A DNA stretch of 64,000 bases from Ignavibacteriota bacterium (GTDB lineage Bacteria; Bacteroidota; Ignavibacteria; Ignavibacteriales; Melioribacteraceae). Each line of letters opens with the position of its first letter. Within the stretch, counting starts at the first letter, position 1. Below the pieces are notes generated by a model. The model was not told the origin of the DNA. It was given only the letters and a program-made list of their open reading frames with translations, and ran no database searches. Of this stretch, positions 1-7,980 are shown in pieces. The DNA lies in NCBI GenBank assembly GCA_016713565.1, contig JADJOX010000007.1:1602501-1666500 (forward strand). Reading direction: 5' to 3'. A program made the translations under genes and the position numbers.

Positions 1-101
1 GTTTTATATGCTGTAACTTGATTGGATAAAGGCAATTTTTGCGTAAATGTTTTTGAGGAAATAAAAGTTAAAATGAGTAAAAGAAGAAGACATTTCTGCA
101 T
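1..101 (-). CDS. Secreted protein, N-terminal fragment cut by window edge
   Basis: Reading leftwards from an ATG at 101-99 gives 33 codons without a stop up to the window edge. The peptide starts MQKCLLLLLILTFISSKTFT and continues QKLPLSNQ. It has a short basic start, a long hydrophobic core and a cleavage-like Thr-Phe-Thr-Gln junction, so a type I signal peptide is likely. An AAGGAAA ribosome-binding sequence lies just upstream of the ATG. The gene is divergent from the small haem lipoprotein. The mature domain lies outside the window, so no function can be given. Confidence 0.55.
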   Translation of the reverse strand, partial: MQKCLLLLLILTFISSKTFTQKLPLSNQVTAYK

Positions 102-257
102 AAAAATTTCCTTTTAATTTTGTTAACGTTGATTCGTTTTTTTTATTGTAATTAGACTTGACAATTGTAAAATAGTTGTGAAATTAAGTAAAGATTTTTG
201 ACCTAAATTATTCGAAAAATTATTTCTAAGTTTGCTCAAATTTAAATCGGACATAAA

Positions 258-503
258 ATGAAATTATTGAAAGGAATTCAAATATTTATTTTCAGTGCGG
301 CAGTTTTTATCTCTTGTACATCTTCAACAGAACCTACAAACAATTCAAATACTCCAACCGGACATACAGTAAATAAAAACGGCATTATGCATAAAACCGG
401 TTTAAATTCACCAACTACAAATTGCGTTGAATGCCACGGTACGGATTTACGCGGCGGTTCAGTTGGTGTTTCTTGTTACAGCTGTCATGGAAAAAAATGG
501 TAA
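258..503 (+). CDS. Small two-haem c-type cytochrome lipoprotein
   Basis: This 81-residue protein begins with a lipoprotein signal peptide whose lipobox ends at Cys20 (VFISC). After a Thr/Asn/Ser-rich linker it carries two c-type haem motifs, CVECH (56-60) and CYSCH (73-77). It stops four residues after the second motif. His36 and His45, before the first motif, could be distal haem ligands. The protein is therefore probably a membrane-anchored electron carrier or a haem tail facing the periplasm. Its partner is not visible: the divergent gene is cut off and the next gene converges on it four bases away. A TTGACA hexamer at 158-163 may be part of its promoter. Confidence 0.75.
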   Translation: MKLLKGIQIFIFSAAVFISCTSSTEPTNNSNTPTGHTVNKNGIMHKTGLNSPTTNCVECHGTDLRGGSVGVSCYSCHGKKW

Positions 504-507
504 ACAA

Positions 508-1056
508 TTAATTATTTCCTGCAATTTTTATGTTATGACCGTAATCTCTAATTATTATATCCATTACCGCACCAAGATTACCTTGTAATTTAACTAAAAC
601 AAGCTCTTCGTTTGTTAATGAAATAATAACAAGCTCATTAATATCTTCATTGAAGTTTTCTTTTAGAAAAACGCCGGTCAGTTCATTTTCTTGAGTTGTT
701 TTAACAATTGGTTTCCAGGTTTCTCCGTTAAACGACTTTGAAATATTGTTAAGTAATTTAAAAGACGGATGAGAATAATTACTCAATCTGTTATAAACTC
801 CAATTTGGATATTTCTAATTTTCGAAAGCATTTCATCAACATTTTCTTCAGTATCTGAAAATTTAACAAATTGACTTGCAAGGAAAAACCCAACCGGACC
901 GACAGAAAATTCAATTTCTCTATCAAAATCGTCATTTAAACTTTCGAGAATTTGCGAACGGATATTTTTAAAATCTCTATTAACGCCAATACAACCCGAA
1001 TTTAATATTGCAAATCCAAAAATCAAAATTAAGGATCTAAACTTAATGTCTTTCAT
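508..1056 (-). CDS. DUF4252-type lipoprotein (first copy)
   Basis: A lipoprotein of 182 residues with a signal peptide ending in a lipobox Cys near residue 22 (LNSGC). The C-terminal half (GVFLKE, then LVIISLTNEELVLVKLQGNL) has the look of DUF4252 proteins, which are found with ECF sigma factors in Bacteroidota. It lies 160 bp downstream of a second protein of the same kind, and both follow the sigma/anti-sigma pair on the minus strand. Its biochemical role is unknown. Membership in the sigma operon suggests it is a target or a modulator of that regulon. It is convergent with the haem lipoprotein, with only four bases between them. Confidence 0.7.
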   Translation of the reverse strand: MKDIKFRSLILIFGFAILNSGCIGVNRDFKNIRSQILESLNDDFDREIEFSVGPVGFFLASQFVKFSDTEENVDEMLSKIRNIQIGVYNRLSNYSHPSFKLLNNISKSFNGETWKPIVKTTQENELTGVFLKENFNEDINELVIISLTNEELVLVKLQGNLGAVMDIIIRDYGHNIKIAGNN

Positions 1057-1216
1057 AATTTTCTCACGGGCTATTTAAGTTATTTCACAAATTTTAGTTT
1101 TTTTCTTACGCCTTCTCTTTAATTAAATAAAATAAATGAAATCGGGATTATTGATAATTACATTTATAACAATTCAATTAAGAACTAGCGTAAGAAAAAT
1201 TACTTACTCAAAAAAA

Positions 1217-1768
1217 TTAATTTTCTTTCTTTATTCCATCCAAGCCGGGTATATCGAATTTTTTACCTAATTTACCCAAAGCATCCATGTTAATATTTCC
1301 TACAATATTTACAAAAGCTGCTTCGCCGCCTTCATCAACCGTAACTACGGTCAATCCGACAAAATCATCATCACCGGCAGTTTTTAAGTAAACGTTCGCT
1401 ACATTTCCCTTTGATTTTGTTTTGACAATTCTATCCCATTTCTTGCTCATTAAATCTTTGTCAATTGCCTGTGCTCTTTTCATTAAATCGCTTGAATTGG
1501 TTTGCGTTACGGCAAATGTATTTACTTTGATAAGTTTTAATCCGCCGACTAATTCGGAAAGTTCGGGATCATCATCAGTAAACTTTGAAACCATTTTTAA
1601 TAATTTTTCTTCAATTAATATCTCAGTAACTTCTTCATCATTTTGTAAAGAGGCTAAATCCCCAAAATTTACAAAACCCGGATATTTTGAGTAATCACCT
1701 TCCTGTGCAAAAGTATTTAATGAAATTAAAAAGAATAAAAATATTGCGTATTTAATTGATGTTTTCAT
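1217..1768 (-). CDS. DUF4252-type secreted protein (second copy)
   Basis: I place the start at the ATG at 1768 (MKTSIKYAIF). It is preceded by GGAG at a good distance and leads straight into a signal peptide ending TFAQ. An ATG five codons upstream is possible but makes a poor signal peptide. The mature part (DRIVKTKSKGNVANVYLK, then LTVVTVDEGGEAAFVNIVGN) matches the DUF4252 pattern and aligns by eye with the copy at 508-1056. Unlike that copy it has no lipobox, so it is probably periplasmic. The start overlaps the end of the anti-sigma candidate, which indicates coupled translation. Confidence 0.72.
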   Translation of the reverse strand: MKTSIKYAIFLFFLISLNTFAQEGDYSKYPGFVNFGDLASLQNDEEVTEILIEEKLLKMVSKFTDDDPELSELVGGLKLIKVNTFAVTQTNSSDLMKRAQAIDKDLMSKKWDRIVKTKSKGNVANVYLKTAGDDDFVGLTVVTVDEGGEAAFVNIVGNINMDALGKLGKKFDIPGLDGIKKEN

Positions 1769-2306
1769 TTTTATTTTCTCCATTTATATAATCGTTTATA
1801 ATAAATAAACTTTCTTTTATTGGTTTGTTAACTTTTTCTTGAAGAACGTCATTTTCAATTGTACTTTTTGTTTTATTAAGCACGTTTGCAACTAATGACA
1901 ATGAATATTTAACTTCTGCGTCGGCTTGTTCAATTTGCTGCTTTGTATATTGCTGTTTAATTTCCGGTCTATTAAAAATAAATGTAGATAAGACTGCCAA
2001 AATAAAAACAGCTGCTAAAGTTCCCGAAAGAATAGGGCGGTTAAATAGTATATTATAAATATCAGAAAGTAATGAATGTGAATTTATGTTTTCTGATTTT
2101 ATAGTTTTGGAAATATTATTAATTAAATGATCGGGACAATTTTCAATGCCTAAATTCTTTACCTTATCCGCTGTTGCTTTATAATCCATTAAAACTTTTT
2201 TCACTTCCGAATTTTTATAAGCCAGAAAATAAATCTTTATTTTATTGGCAAATGAAGCATTGCCGTAAGCCGTTTCAATAATTTTATTTAATAATTCTTC
2301 ATTCAC
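1752..2306 (-). CDS. Putative membrane anti-sigma factor
   Basis: This 184-residue protein has one membrane segment near residues 93-111 (SGTLAAVFILAVLSTFIF). A cytoplasmic region precedes it and a short charged region follows. It starts with GTG directly after the stop codon of the ECF sigma gene (TAAGTG), with an AGGTGG ribosome-binding sequence inside the sigma gene's last codons. That gives tight coupling. I see no HxxxCxxC zinc-binding motif, so the anti-sigma role is inferred from topology and position only. It would hold the sigma factor at the inner membrane until a signal releases it. Confidence 0.6.
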   Translation of the reverse strand: MNEELLNKIIETAYGNASFANKIKIYFLAYKNSEVKKVLMDYKATADKVKNLGIENCPDHLINNISKTIKSENINSHSLLSDIYNILFNRPILSGTLAAVFILAVLSTFIFNRPEIKQQYTKQQIEQADAEVKYSLSLVANVLNKTKSTIENDVLQEKVNKPIKESLFIINDYINGENKNENIN

Positions 2307-2837
2307 TTAAGCCACCTCATGCAATTTTGATTTATTCAATTCTTCCTGCAATTGTTTACGAGCCCGGAGCAAATAAACCTTTACAGAATTTATTGGAATA
2401 TCTAATGCTTTACTGATCTCTTTGTATTTCAAACCTTGTATTTCATAAAGAGCAAAAACGCTTTTCAAATTTTCAGGAAGTTCTTGTATCTTCATTTTAA
2501 TTTTTTCTTCAATAATTTTATTTTCTAATTTTTTTATTGGATTTTCATCATCTTTATTTTCAATTATATCACTAATATCATCAACAGAATAAGGGTTTTT
2601 AGAAAAATCATTTTTCCTTTTTCTCAAGTAATCTAAACACAAATTATGAGTCGTTTTCATTATCCAAGTTTTTGCCGCAAGAATATTAAAGTTCTCAAGG
2701 TTTTTCCAAATCCTAATCAAAACTTCTTGAGTCACATCTTCAGCATCCATTTTATTTTTTAACATTAAAACAGAATAATTGTAAATTCTGTTCTTGTATT
2801 GCTGAACTAAAAAATTGTATTTTGTATTAGTTAACAT
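2307..2837 (-). CDS. RNA polymerase sigma factor, ECF (sigma-70) family
   Basis: A 176-residue ECF sigma factor. Region 2 is visible as DAEDVTQEVLIRIWKNL followed by TWIMKTTHNLCLDYLRKRK. Region 4 is LPENLKSVFALYEIQGLKYK, then EISKALDIPINSVKVYLLRA, the helix-turn-helix that reads the -35 element. It heads a four-gene minus-strand unit with the anti-sigma candidate and two DUF4252 proteins. About 70 bp separate it from the divergent aspartase fusion gene, so both promoters share that gap. The likely role is a surface or envelope response under control of its neighbour, but the signal is unknown. Confidence 0.9.
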   Translation of the reverse strand: MLTNTKYNFLVQQYKNRIYNYSVLMLKNKMDAEDVTQEVLIRIWKNLENFNILAAKTWIMKTTHNLCLDYLRKRKNDFSKNPYSVDDISDIIENKDDENPIKKLENKIIEEKIKMKIQELPENLKSVFALYEIQGLKYKEISKALDIPINSVKVYLLRARKQLQEELNKSKLHEVA

Positions 2838-2908
2838 AGTTTCTATACATAAAGACGAAATAGAATAACAATTTGTTACAAAAAACTAGAAAAATTTCAG
2901 GAGTTTTT

Positions 2909-4768
2909 ATGAGTACCGCCGATATAAAAGAATTTATTAGAAAAGTTGAATTGTTCAACAATTTGACCGATGAAGAACTAAATGTTGTTGCTGAAAAAAT
3001 GAAAATTGAATCTTATGAAAAAGAATCAATCTTGTTCAGTGAAAACAATCCGCATGAAGTTCTTTTCATAATTTACGAAGGAGAAGTGGAATTATTTAAA
3101 AGAACGCCTTTCGGACAAGAAAAAAGACTTGCATTTTTTTCAAAGTATGATTTTCTTGGTGAAGGCTCCTTAGTTGATGATTCGCCGCACTCAACTTCTG
3201 CAAGAACATTGTTGAATACAAAAGTTATTATTATAGATAAATTTGAATTAACTAACCTTTCCAACAAGCATGGTGAAATTGCGGTTAAACTATATTCAAC
3301 AATCTCGCGAGTAATTTCGCGTAGAATGAAACGAACAAATATTAATGCCGTAAATATAGGCGATCAGTATGAATCGGGAAGAACCAGAAAAGAACACGAT
3401 CTTTTAGGCAATAGAAATGTTCCACAGGAAAGATATTATGGAATTCAAACTTTAAGAGCATTGGAAAATTTTAACATAAGTGGACAAAGTATAAATACAT
3501 TCCCTAATTTAGTTTCTGCATTGGGAATTGTAAAAATGGCTGCAGCAAAAGCCAATTATGATCTTGGACTATTATCAAAGCCTGTTGCCGATGCAATTAT
3601 TGAAGCTTGCAATGAAATTATTAATGGTAAACTTCATACAAATTTTGTTGTTGATATGATTCAAGGCGGAGCGGGAACTTCAACAAATATGAACGCAAAT
3701 GAGGTAATCGCAAACAGAGCTTTGGAATTATTGGATAGAGAAAAAGGTGATTATAAATACTGCCATCCGAATAATCATGTAAATTTATCGCAATCAACCA
3801 ACGATGCTTATCCCACCGCGGTTAAAATTGCGATTATTAAATCTAACGAAAGTTTGATTTTTGTATTGGAAGAGTTAATTGAATCCTTTAGAAAGAAAGG
3901 GAAAGAATTTGCAAGTATAATTAAAATGGGAAGAACACAGCTTCAAGATGCTGTGCCGATGACGTTGGGACAAGAATTTGAAGCATACGCAGTTACATTA
4001 GGTGAAGAAATTCAAAGACTTGAACAAAACGCAAAATTATTTTTAGAAGTTAATATGGGCGCAACGGCAATTGGAACAGGAATAAACGCTCCGTCCGGAT
4101 ATCGTGAAAAATGTATAGAATATTTAAGAGAAATTACAAATTTGGAAATTGTAAGCGCAACGAATTTAGTTGAAGCTACCCAAGATACCGGAGCTTTTGT
4201 AATTTATTCATCGGCAATAAAAAGATTGGCAGTAAAACTATCTAAAATTTCCAATGATCTTAGATTACTTTCTTCCGGACCAAGAACAGGTATAAACGAA
4301 ATAAATTTACCGCCTATGCAACCGGGTTCATCAATTATGCCTGGAAAAGTAAATCCCGTAATTCCCGAAGTTATGAATCAAATTGCATTTAAAGTTATTG
4401 GGAATGATTTAACTGTAACATTAGGGGCTGAAGCCGGACAGCTTGAACTTAATGTAATGGAACCAATAATTACGCAAAGTATTTTTGAATCTATTTCAAT
4501 GTTAATTAATGGAATGACAACCTTAAAATATAAGTGTATTGACGGTATTACTGCAAACGCCGAGCATTGCGCGAATTTAGTTAAAAATAGCATTGGATTG
4601 ATAACGGCATTAAATCCTGTTTTGGGCTATGAAACAAGTACACAGCTTGCAAAAGAAGCGCTTGAAAATAACCGCGGAGTTTACGAATTGGTTTTGGAAA
4701 AAGGTTTGTTATCAGTTGAGGAATTAGATAAATTACTTGCTCCGGAAAATATGGTGGGAAAAATTTAA
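2909..4768 (+). CDS. aspA: Aspartate ammonia-lyase with N-terminal cyclic-nucleotide-binding-like domain
   Basis: The 619-residue product joins two domains. Residues about 8-140 resemble a cyclic-nucleotide-binding domain (VLFIIYEGEVELFKR, FLGEGSLVDDSPHSTSART). From about residue 158 it is a full aspartase: RKEHDLLGNRNVPQERYYGI, STND at 296-299, and the catalytic loop GSSIMPGKVNP at 473-483. Aspartase splits L-aspartate into fumarate and ammonia. I chose the ATG at 2909 because CAGGAG precedes it; an ATG 12 codons upstream lacks such a site. In the phosphate-binding cassette the usual Arg appears to be His94, so ligand binding is uncertain. Usual aspartases are about 470 residues, so the extra N-terminus is a true fusion. 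It converges on asparaginase-operon genes. Confidence 0.9.
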   Translation: MSTADIKEFIRKVELFNNLTDEELNVVAEKMKIESYEKESILFSENNPHEVLFIIYEGEVELFKRTPFGQEKRLAFFSKYDFLGEGSLVDDSPHSTSARTLLNTKVIIIDKFELTNLSNKHGEIAVKLYSTISRVISRRMKRTNINAVNIGDQYESGRTRKEHDLLGNRNVPQERYYGIQTLRALENFNISGQSINTFPNLVSALGIVKMAAAKANYDLGLLSKPVADAIIEACNEIINGKLHTNFVVDMIQGGAGTSTNMNANEVIANRALELLDREKGDYKYCHPNNHVNLSQSTNDAYPTAVKIAIIKSNESLIFVLEELIESFRKKGKEFASIIKMGRTQLQDAVPMTLGQEFEAYAVTLGEEIQRLEQNAKLFLEVNMGATAIGTGINAPSGYREKCIEYLREITNLEIVSATNLVEATQDTGAFVIYSSAIKRLAVKLSKISNDLRLLSSGPRTGINEINLPPMQPGSSIMPGKVNPVIPEVMNQIAFKVIGNDLTVTLGAEAGQLELNVMEPIITQSIFESISMLINGMTTLKYKCIDGITANAEHCANLVKNSIGLITALNPVLGYETSTQLAKEALENNRGVYELVLEKGLLSVEELDKLLAPENMVGKI

Positions 4769-4789
4769 AGCATTTTGACTAAATGAATT

Positions 4790-5302
4790 TTATATGTCTA
4801 AGTTTAGGTTTATGTGTTTTTCTTCGTCAGGTAATAATGGAACGAGTAATGCAGCTATTAAACTAATTATTGCAAGTGTAATAAAACAATAACCTACAAT
4901 TTGATCATACTGTAAAATATTCATTTTGCTTAGTAAAAAATGCCAATCATGATAAACTTTGTTACCACCAAGTAAAGGAAGTTTTCTTGCTTGCGCATCT
5001 GCCGCATATTTGGAAATGTTAAATAAATTTTCAGATAGAAAAATTAAAGAGAATTGAACTCCGAGCATTTTTTTATTTATATAAAAATAAAAAATAAAAA
5101 GTCCCGCCATCAATATTTGCATCAGCGAACCGCCGAGAGTATAAATAAAACTTCCAAAAATTTTAAAAATACCGTGACCGCCTTCATGAATTAATAATGT
5201 AAAATGATCAATCAGTGGAATAAAGTTGCCATTATTGTTAATAAGCCAAATTGCGATTGGCAAAATAATAATTGATCCAAGCCATTTTTTAATATTTTCC
5301 AA
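4790..5302 (-). CDS. Integral membrane protein with HEGGH motif, M50-like
   Basis: A 170-residue protein with about four hydrophobic segments (10-20, 52-70, 80-95, 138-157). An HExxH zinc-protease motif, HEGGH, lies at residues 39-43 in the first loop region. An Asp-containing downstream stretch (HDWHFLL) could supply further ligands. This resembles the small M50/site-2-protease-like membrane proteins of Bacteroidota. It is the last gene of a minus-strand unit, two bases after the asparaginase stop, so it is co-transcribed with it. Whether it really cleaves membrane proteins cannot be told from sequence. The substrate is unknown. Confidence 0.65.
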   Translation of the reverse strand: MENIKKWLGSIIILPIAIWLINNNGNFIPLIDHFTLLIHEGGHGIFKIFGSFIYTLGGSLMQILMAGLFIFYFYINKKMLGVQFSLIFLSENLFNISKYAADAQARKLPLLGGNKVYHDWHFLLSKMNILQYDQIVGYCFITLAIISLIAALLVPLLPDEEKHINLNLDI

Positions 5303-5304
5303 TT

Positions 5305-6285
5305 TTAAACTTCAAAAATTTTATGAAGTTGTTCTATATTATAATTCCCACCCAAAGCGAGCATTAATTTTATTCTGGCTTTCTGACCATTTAAATAATC
5401 TGAAAAGATAACCCCGGCTTTTTTCAACCATTTTCCGGCGCCTTCATAACTGTAAATATCCAAAGTTTCTCCTGCAGGGCAACGTGAAACCAACACAACG
5501 GGAATATTTTTACTCAGCACATATTTAATTCCTTCAAATGCCGGAGGAGGAACATTTCCAACACCCAAAGCTTCTACAACCAATCCTTCAATTTTTGTGT
5601 CGGCTATTAACTTGAATATATTTTCCTTAATTCCTGCGTATACTTTTATAATATCAACATTTGAATTTATTTTTTTCGTTTTAATTTTTTCTAATTTTCT
5701 TGGCAGCCTGTTGAACCAAACTTTACTTTTTTCAACATATCCCAATGCGCCAAAATCTAAACTGTGAAAAGTTTCAATATCTTCGGTATGAGTTTTTGTA
5801 ACTTCGCTTGCGGCATTAATTTCACCATTTAAACAAACTAAAACTCCCAAACCTCTACTGTTATCATTTTTACAGATGTTAATTGCGTCAAGTAAATTTT
5901 TTGGTCCGTCCCAATCTGGTTCTGTGCTTGTTTTCATTGCCCCAATTACAACAATTGGTTTTTCGGTCTTTATTGTCAAATCGAGTAAATAAGCTGTTTC
6001 TTCCAAAGTATCAGTGCCGTGCGTTACAATTACTCCGTCAATACTCTTTTTGCTAATTTGCGTTTGAATTTCTTTGGAGAGATTTAACATCAATTCCGGA
6101 GTCATGTGCGGACCTGGGAAATTTCCAAAATTATATATTGAAATATTTGCCAATCCTTTTGCTTCAGGAATCATTTCAATTAATTCTTCACCATGAAAAT
6201 GCGGAATTGCCCCGCCGGTAGCTTTATCTATTTTCATAGAAAAAGTACCGCCAGTAAAGACCACTAAAATATTTTTCTTTTTCAT
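5305..6285 (-). CDS. L-asparaginase, type I-like (cytoplasmic)
   Basis: This 326-residue enzyme hydrolyses L-asparagine to aspartate and ammonia. The first catalytic motif, TGGTFSM, is at residues 11-17. The second, HGTDTLEE, is at 89-96. No signal peptide is present, so it acts in the cytoplasm like type I enzymes. It overlaps the upstream epimerase by four bases (ATGA) and is followed two bases later by the M50-like membrane gene. The convergent neighbour is aspartase, so the two enzymes together would convert asparagine to fumarate and two ammonia molecules. That pathway link is inference from position. Confidence 0.9.
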   Translation of the reverse strand: MKKKNILVVFTGGTFSMKIDKATGGAIPHFHGEELIEMIPEAKGLANISIYNFGNFPGPHMTPELMLNLSKEIQTQISKKSIDGVIVTHGTDTLEETAYLLDLTIKTEKPIVVIGAMKTSTEPDWDGPKNLLDAINICKNDNSRGLGVLVCLNGEINAASEVTKTHTEDIETFHSLDFGALGYVEKSKVWFNRLPRKLEKIKTKKINSNVDIIKVYAGIKENIFKLIADTKIEGLVVEALGVGNVPPPAFEGIKYVLSKNIPVVLVSRCPAGETLDIYSYEGAGKWLKKAGVIFSDYLNGQKARIKLMLALGGNYNIEQLHKIFEV

Positions 6286-7211
6286 TTTATTAAACTTTCA
6301 AAGTATTTAATAGTTGTTTCCAAAGATGACGTTAAATTATGCGAAGGATTGAATTTTAAATTTTCTCTTGTTTCTTTAATTGAAGCCAAACTATGTTTAA
6401 TATCGCCGGGGCGAGTAGGCTGATAAATAATTTCGCTTTTTGAATTTGTTGTTTTAATTATAAGTTTTGCCAAGTCATTGATTGTAATTGCGTTTTCATT
6501 TTCCACATTAAATACTCCTGTCACATTTTTTGAAGTCGCAGCTAAAACATTTGCGGCAACAACATCTTTAACATAAACAAAATCTCTTGTTTGTTCACCA
6601 TCGCCAAAAATGGTAATTGGCTCATTTTTAAGAGCTTTATAAACAAAAATTGGAATTGCAGCGGCATATTGGCTTTTTGGATCCTGGCGCGGACCAAAAA
6701 CGTTAAAATATCTTAAAGAAGTTGTCGGCAGGCCGTATTGTTCAAAATACATTTGAAGATAATATTCACCGTCTAATTTAGTAATACCGTAAGGTGTCTG
6801 CGGTTTTGGTTTCATTGAAATATCTTTCGGCAAACGCGGATCATCTCCGTAAATTGCAGCGGAGCTTGAGTGAACAACTTTTTCAATTCCGTGGTTTTTA
6901 GCCGCATCTAAAACATTAAGCAATCCCTTTACATTTATATTCAAACATTCATCGGGTTTTTCTAAAGATTCAGGTACAGAAATCAATGCAGCAAGATGAA
7001 AAACGTATTTTGCCTTTTCTAAAACTTTATTAACAAAATTTTTATCGGTAATTGAACCTTTTTGAAAAGTTACATTTTTAAATCCTTGTAAATTTTTTTC
7101 AAATCCACTGCGTAAATTATCTAAAACTTGTACATCCGCATTTTGGTTTGACCAATATTCTACAATATGACTTCCAATAAATCCCGCACCGCCCGTTACA
7201 ACAACTTTCAT
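6282..7211 (-). CDS. NAD-dependent epimerase/dehydratase, UDP-glucose 4-epimerase-like
   Basis: An extended short-chain dehydrogenase of 309 residues. It has the NAD-binding motif TGGAGFIGS (6-14) and the catalytic triad Ser around 115-117 with Y141xxxK145 (YGITK). The segment RYFNVFGPRQDP and GDGEQTRDFVYVKDVV are typical of sugar-nucleotide epimerases such as GalE/WbpP types. It probably interconverts UDP-sugars for surface polysaccharide. It is the first gene of a three-gene unit with asparaginase and the M50-like protein, a combination without an obvious shared pathway. Its start lies at the edge of the putative replication origin, transcribed away from it. Confidence 0.85.
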   Translation of the reverse strand: MKVVVTGGAGFIGSHIVEYWSNQNADVQVLDNLRSGFEKNLQGFKNVTFQKGSITDKNFVNKVLEKAKYVFHLAALISVPESLEKPDECLNINVKGLLNVLDAAKNHGIEKVVHSSSAAIYGDDPRLPKDISMKPKPQTPYGITKLDGEYYLQMYFEQYGLPTTSLRYFNVFGPRQDPKSQYAAAIPIFVYKALKNEPITIFGDGEQTRDFVYVKDVVAANVLAATSKNVTGVFNVENENAITINDLAKLIIKTTNSKSEIIYQPTRPGDIKHSLASIKETRENLKFNPSHNLTSSLETTIKYFESLIK

Positions 7212-7731
7212 AAAAATTCCTTTATTTGCTTAGTTTTTCTAAAATATTTTCAAATTTAATTGTTTTTCAAATTTTAAATTAGTTGAAAGTTTCGATCAAA
7301 ATCCAATAAAAACGTCATGCCGTGTTTTCTTGATAAATATAATAAAAACAATAAGTTAGTAAATATTTTTTCAACTGTCGAATTAAATAATAATAAACAA
7401 CGGCTTTATATCATCGAAATCTTGCAAATTTTATTTTATTATAAAATAATGTTTTACGGTCTTAGAAAATAATTAATTTGTAAGGAAAAATTAATTCCAA
7501 TAACTTGAACTTATCGAAGAAGCAAGTTTATAATTTTTATGGCTATAAAATAACTTAAATAAAAATTTTTATTCCTTTTAATTATCAATATTTCTGACTT
7601 CTTTCAACTCACAACATTAAATAAAAATTTTATTTTGTTATAAAACAATACATTATAAAATTGTTGAAAAATTAATTTGTTCAGTATGGTTTTTTAACAT
7701 ATTTTGAATTAAAGCTGAACCCCAAAACGAA

Positions 7732-7751
7732 TGTTGATAACTTGTTGATAA
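7732..7751 (-). promoter_or_regulatory. Tandem pair of DnaA-box-like 9-mers
   Basis: Two copies of TGTTGATAA (TTATCAACA on the other strand) sit at 7732-7740 and 7743-7751, 11 bp apart start to start. They differ by one base from the classic TTATCCACA box. The one-turn spacing and common orientation fit head-to-tail DnaA assembly. Confidence 0.6.
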
Positions 7752-7884
7752 TTTTGAATTGTGAAACGTTTCATGGAAAAAACTGATTTGAACGATTTAT
7801 TGATTTATGGAATTTAATTGTTAAAAAATATTAGATTAAATCCATAATTCATTGTTTTTTAATAAGTTGCAAAGGTTGTTTGAT

Positions 7885-7904
7885 TGTTGATAATTTGTGA
7901 ATAA
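7885..7904 (-). promoter_or_regulatory. Second tandem pair of DnaA boxes
   Basis: TGTTGATAA at 7885-7893 is followed by TGTGAATAA at 7896-7904, again 11 bp apart and in the same orientation as the first pair. TGTGAATAA read on the other strand is TTATTCACA, a full match to TTATNCACA. Confidence 0.65.
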
Positions 7905-7971
7905 GTAAAATTGTTTAATTAAAATAAAACCCAAAATGTATTTTTTATCATCTTTTATATTGTAAAAAAAC

Positions 7972-7980
7972 TGTGGATAA
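7972..7980 (-). promoter_or_regulatory. Perfect DnaA box overlapping the dnaA start codon
   Basis: TGTGGATAA, the reverse complement of the consensus TTATCCACA, contains the GTG start codon of dnaA and its next two codons. Binding of DnaA here could block its own expression. That is a known theme for dnaA genes, although boxes usually lie in the promoter. Here it is inferred from sequence only. Confidence 0.7.

Larger units (their letters stand above)
7212..7980. other. Putative chromosomal replication origin (oriC)
   Basis: A 760-bp gap with no gene and very high AT content lies between divergent transcription units, directly upstream of dnaA. Five DnaA-box-like 9-mers, all in one orientation, lie in its right part at 7732-7740, 7743-7751, 7885-7893, 7896-7904 and 7972-7980. 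The stretch 7540-7700 is almost pure A/T and could be the unwinding element. A 12-bp palindrome TGAAACGTTTCA is at 7762-7773. Genes left of it run leftwards and dnaA runs rightwards, as expected at an origin. A base-skew curve over the whole genome would decide. Confidence 0.72.

Noticed and set aside
7762..7773. Palindrome TGAAACGTTTCA in the origin region as a ParB parS site
   Set aside because: parS has the reverse order of half-sites (TGTTTCAC-GTGAAACA). This palindrome has only the short halves in the wrong order, so I keep it only as a palindrome.
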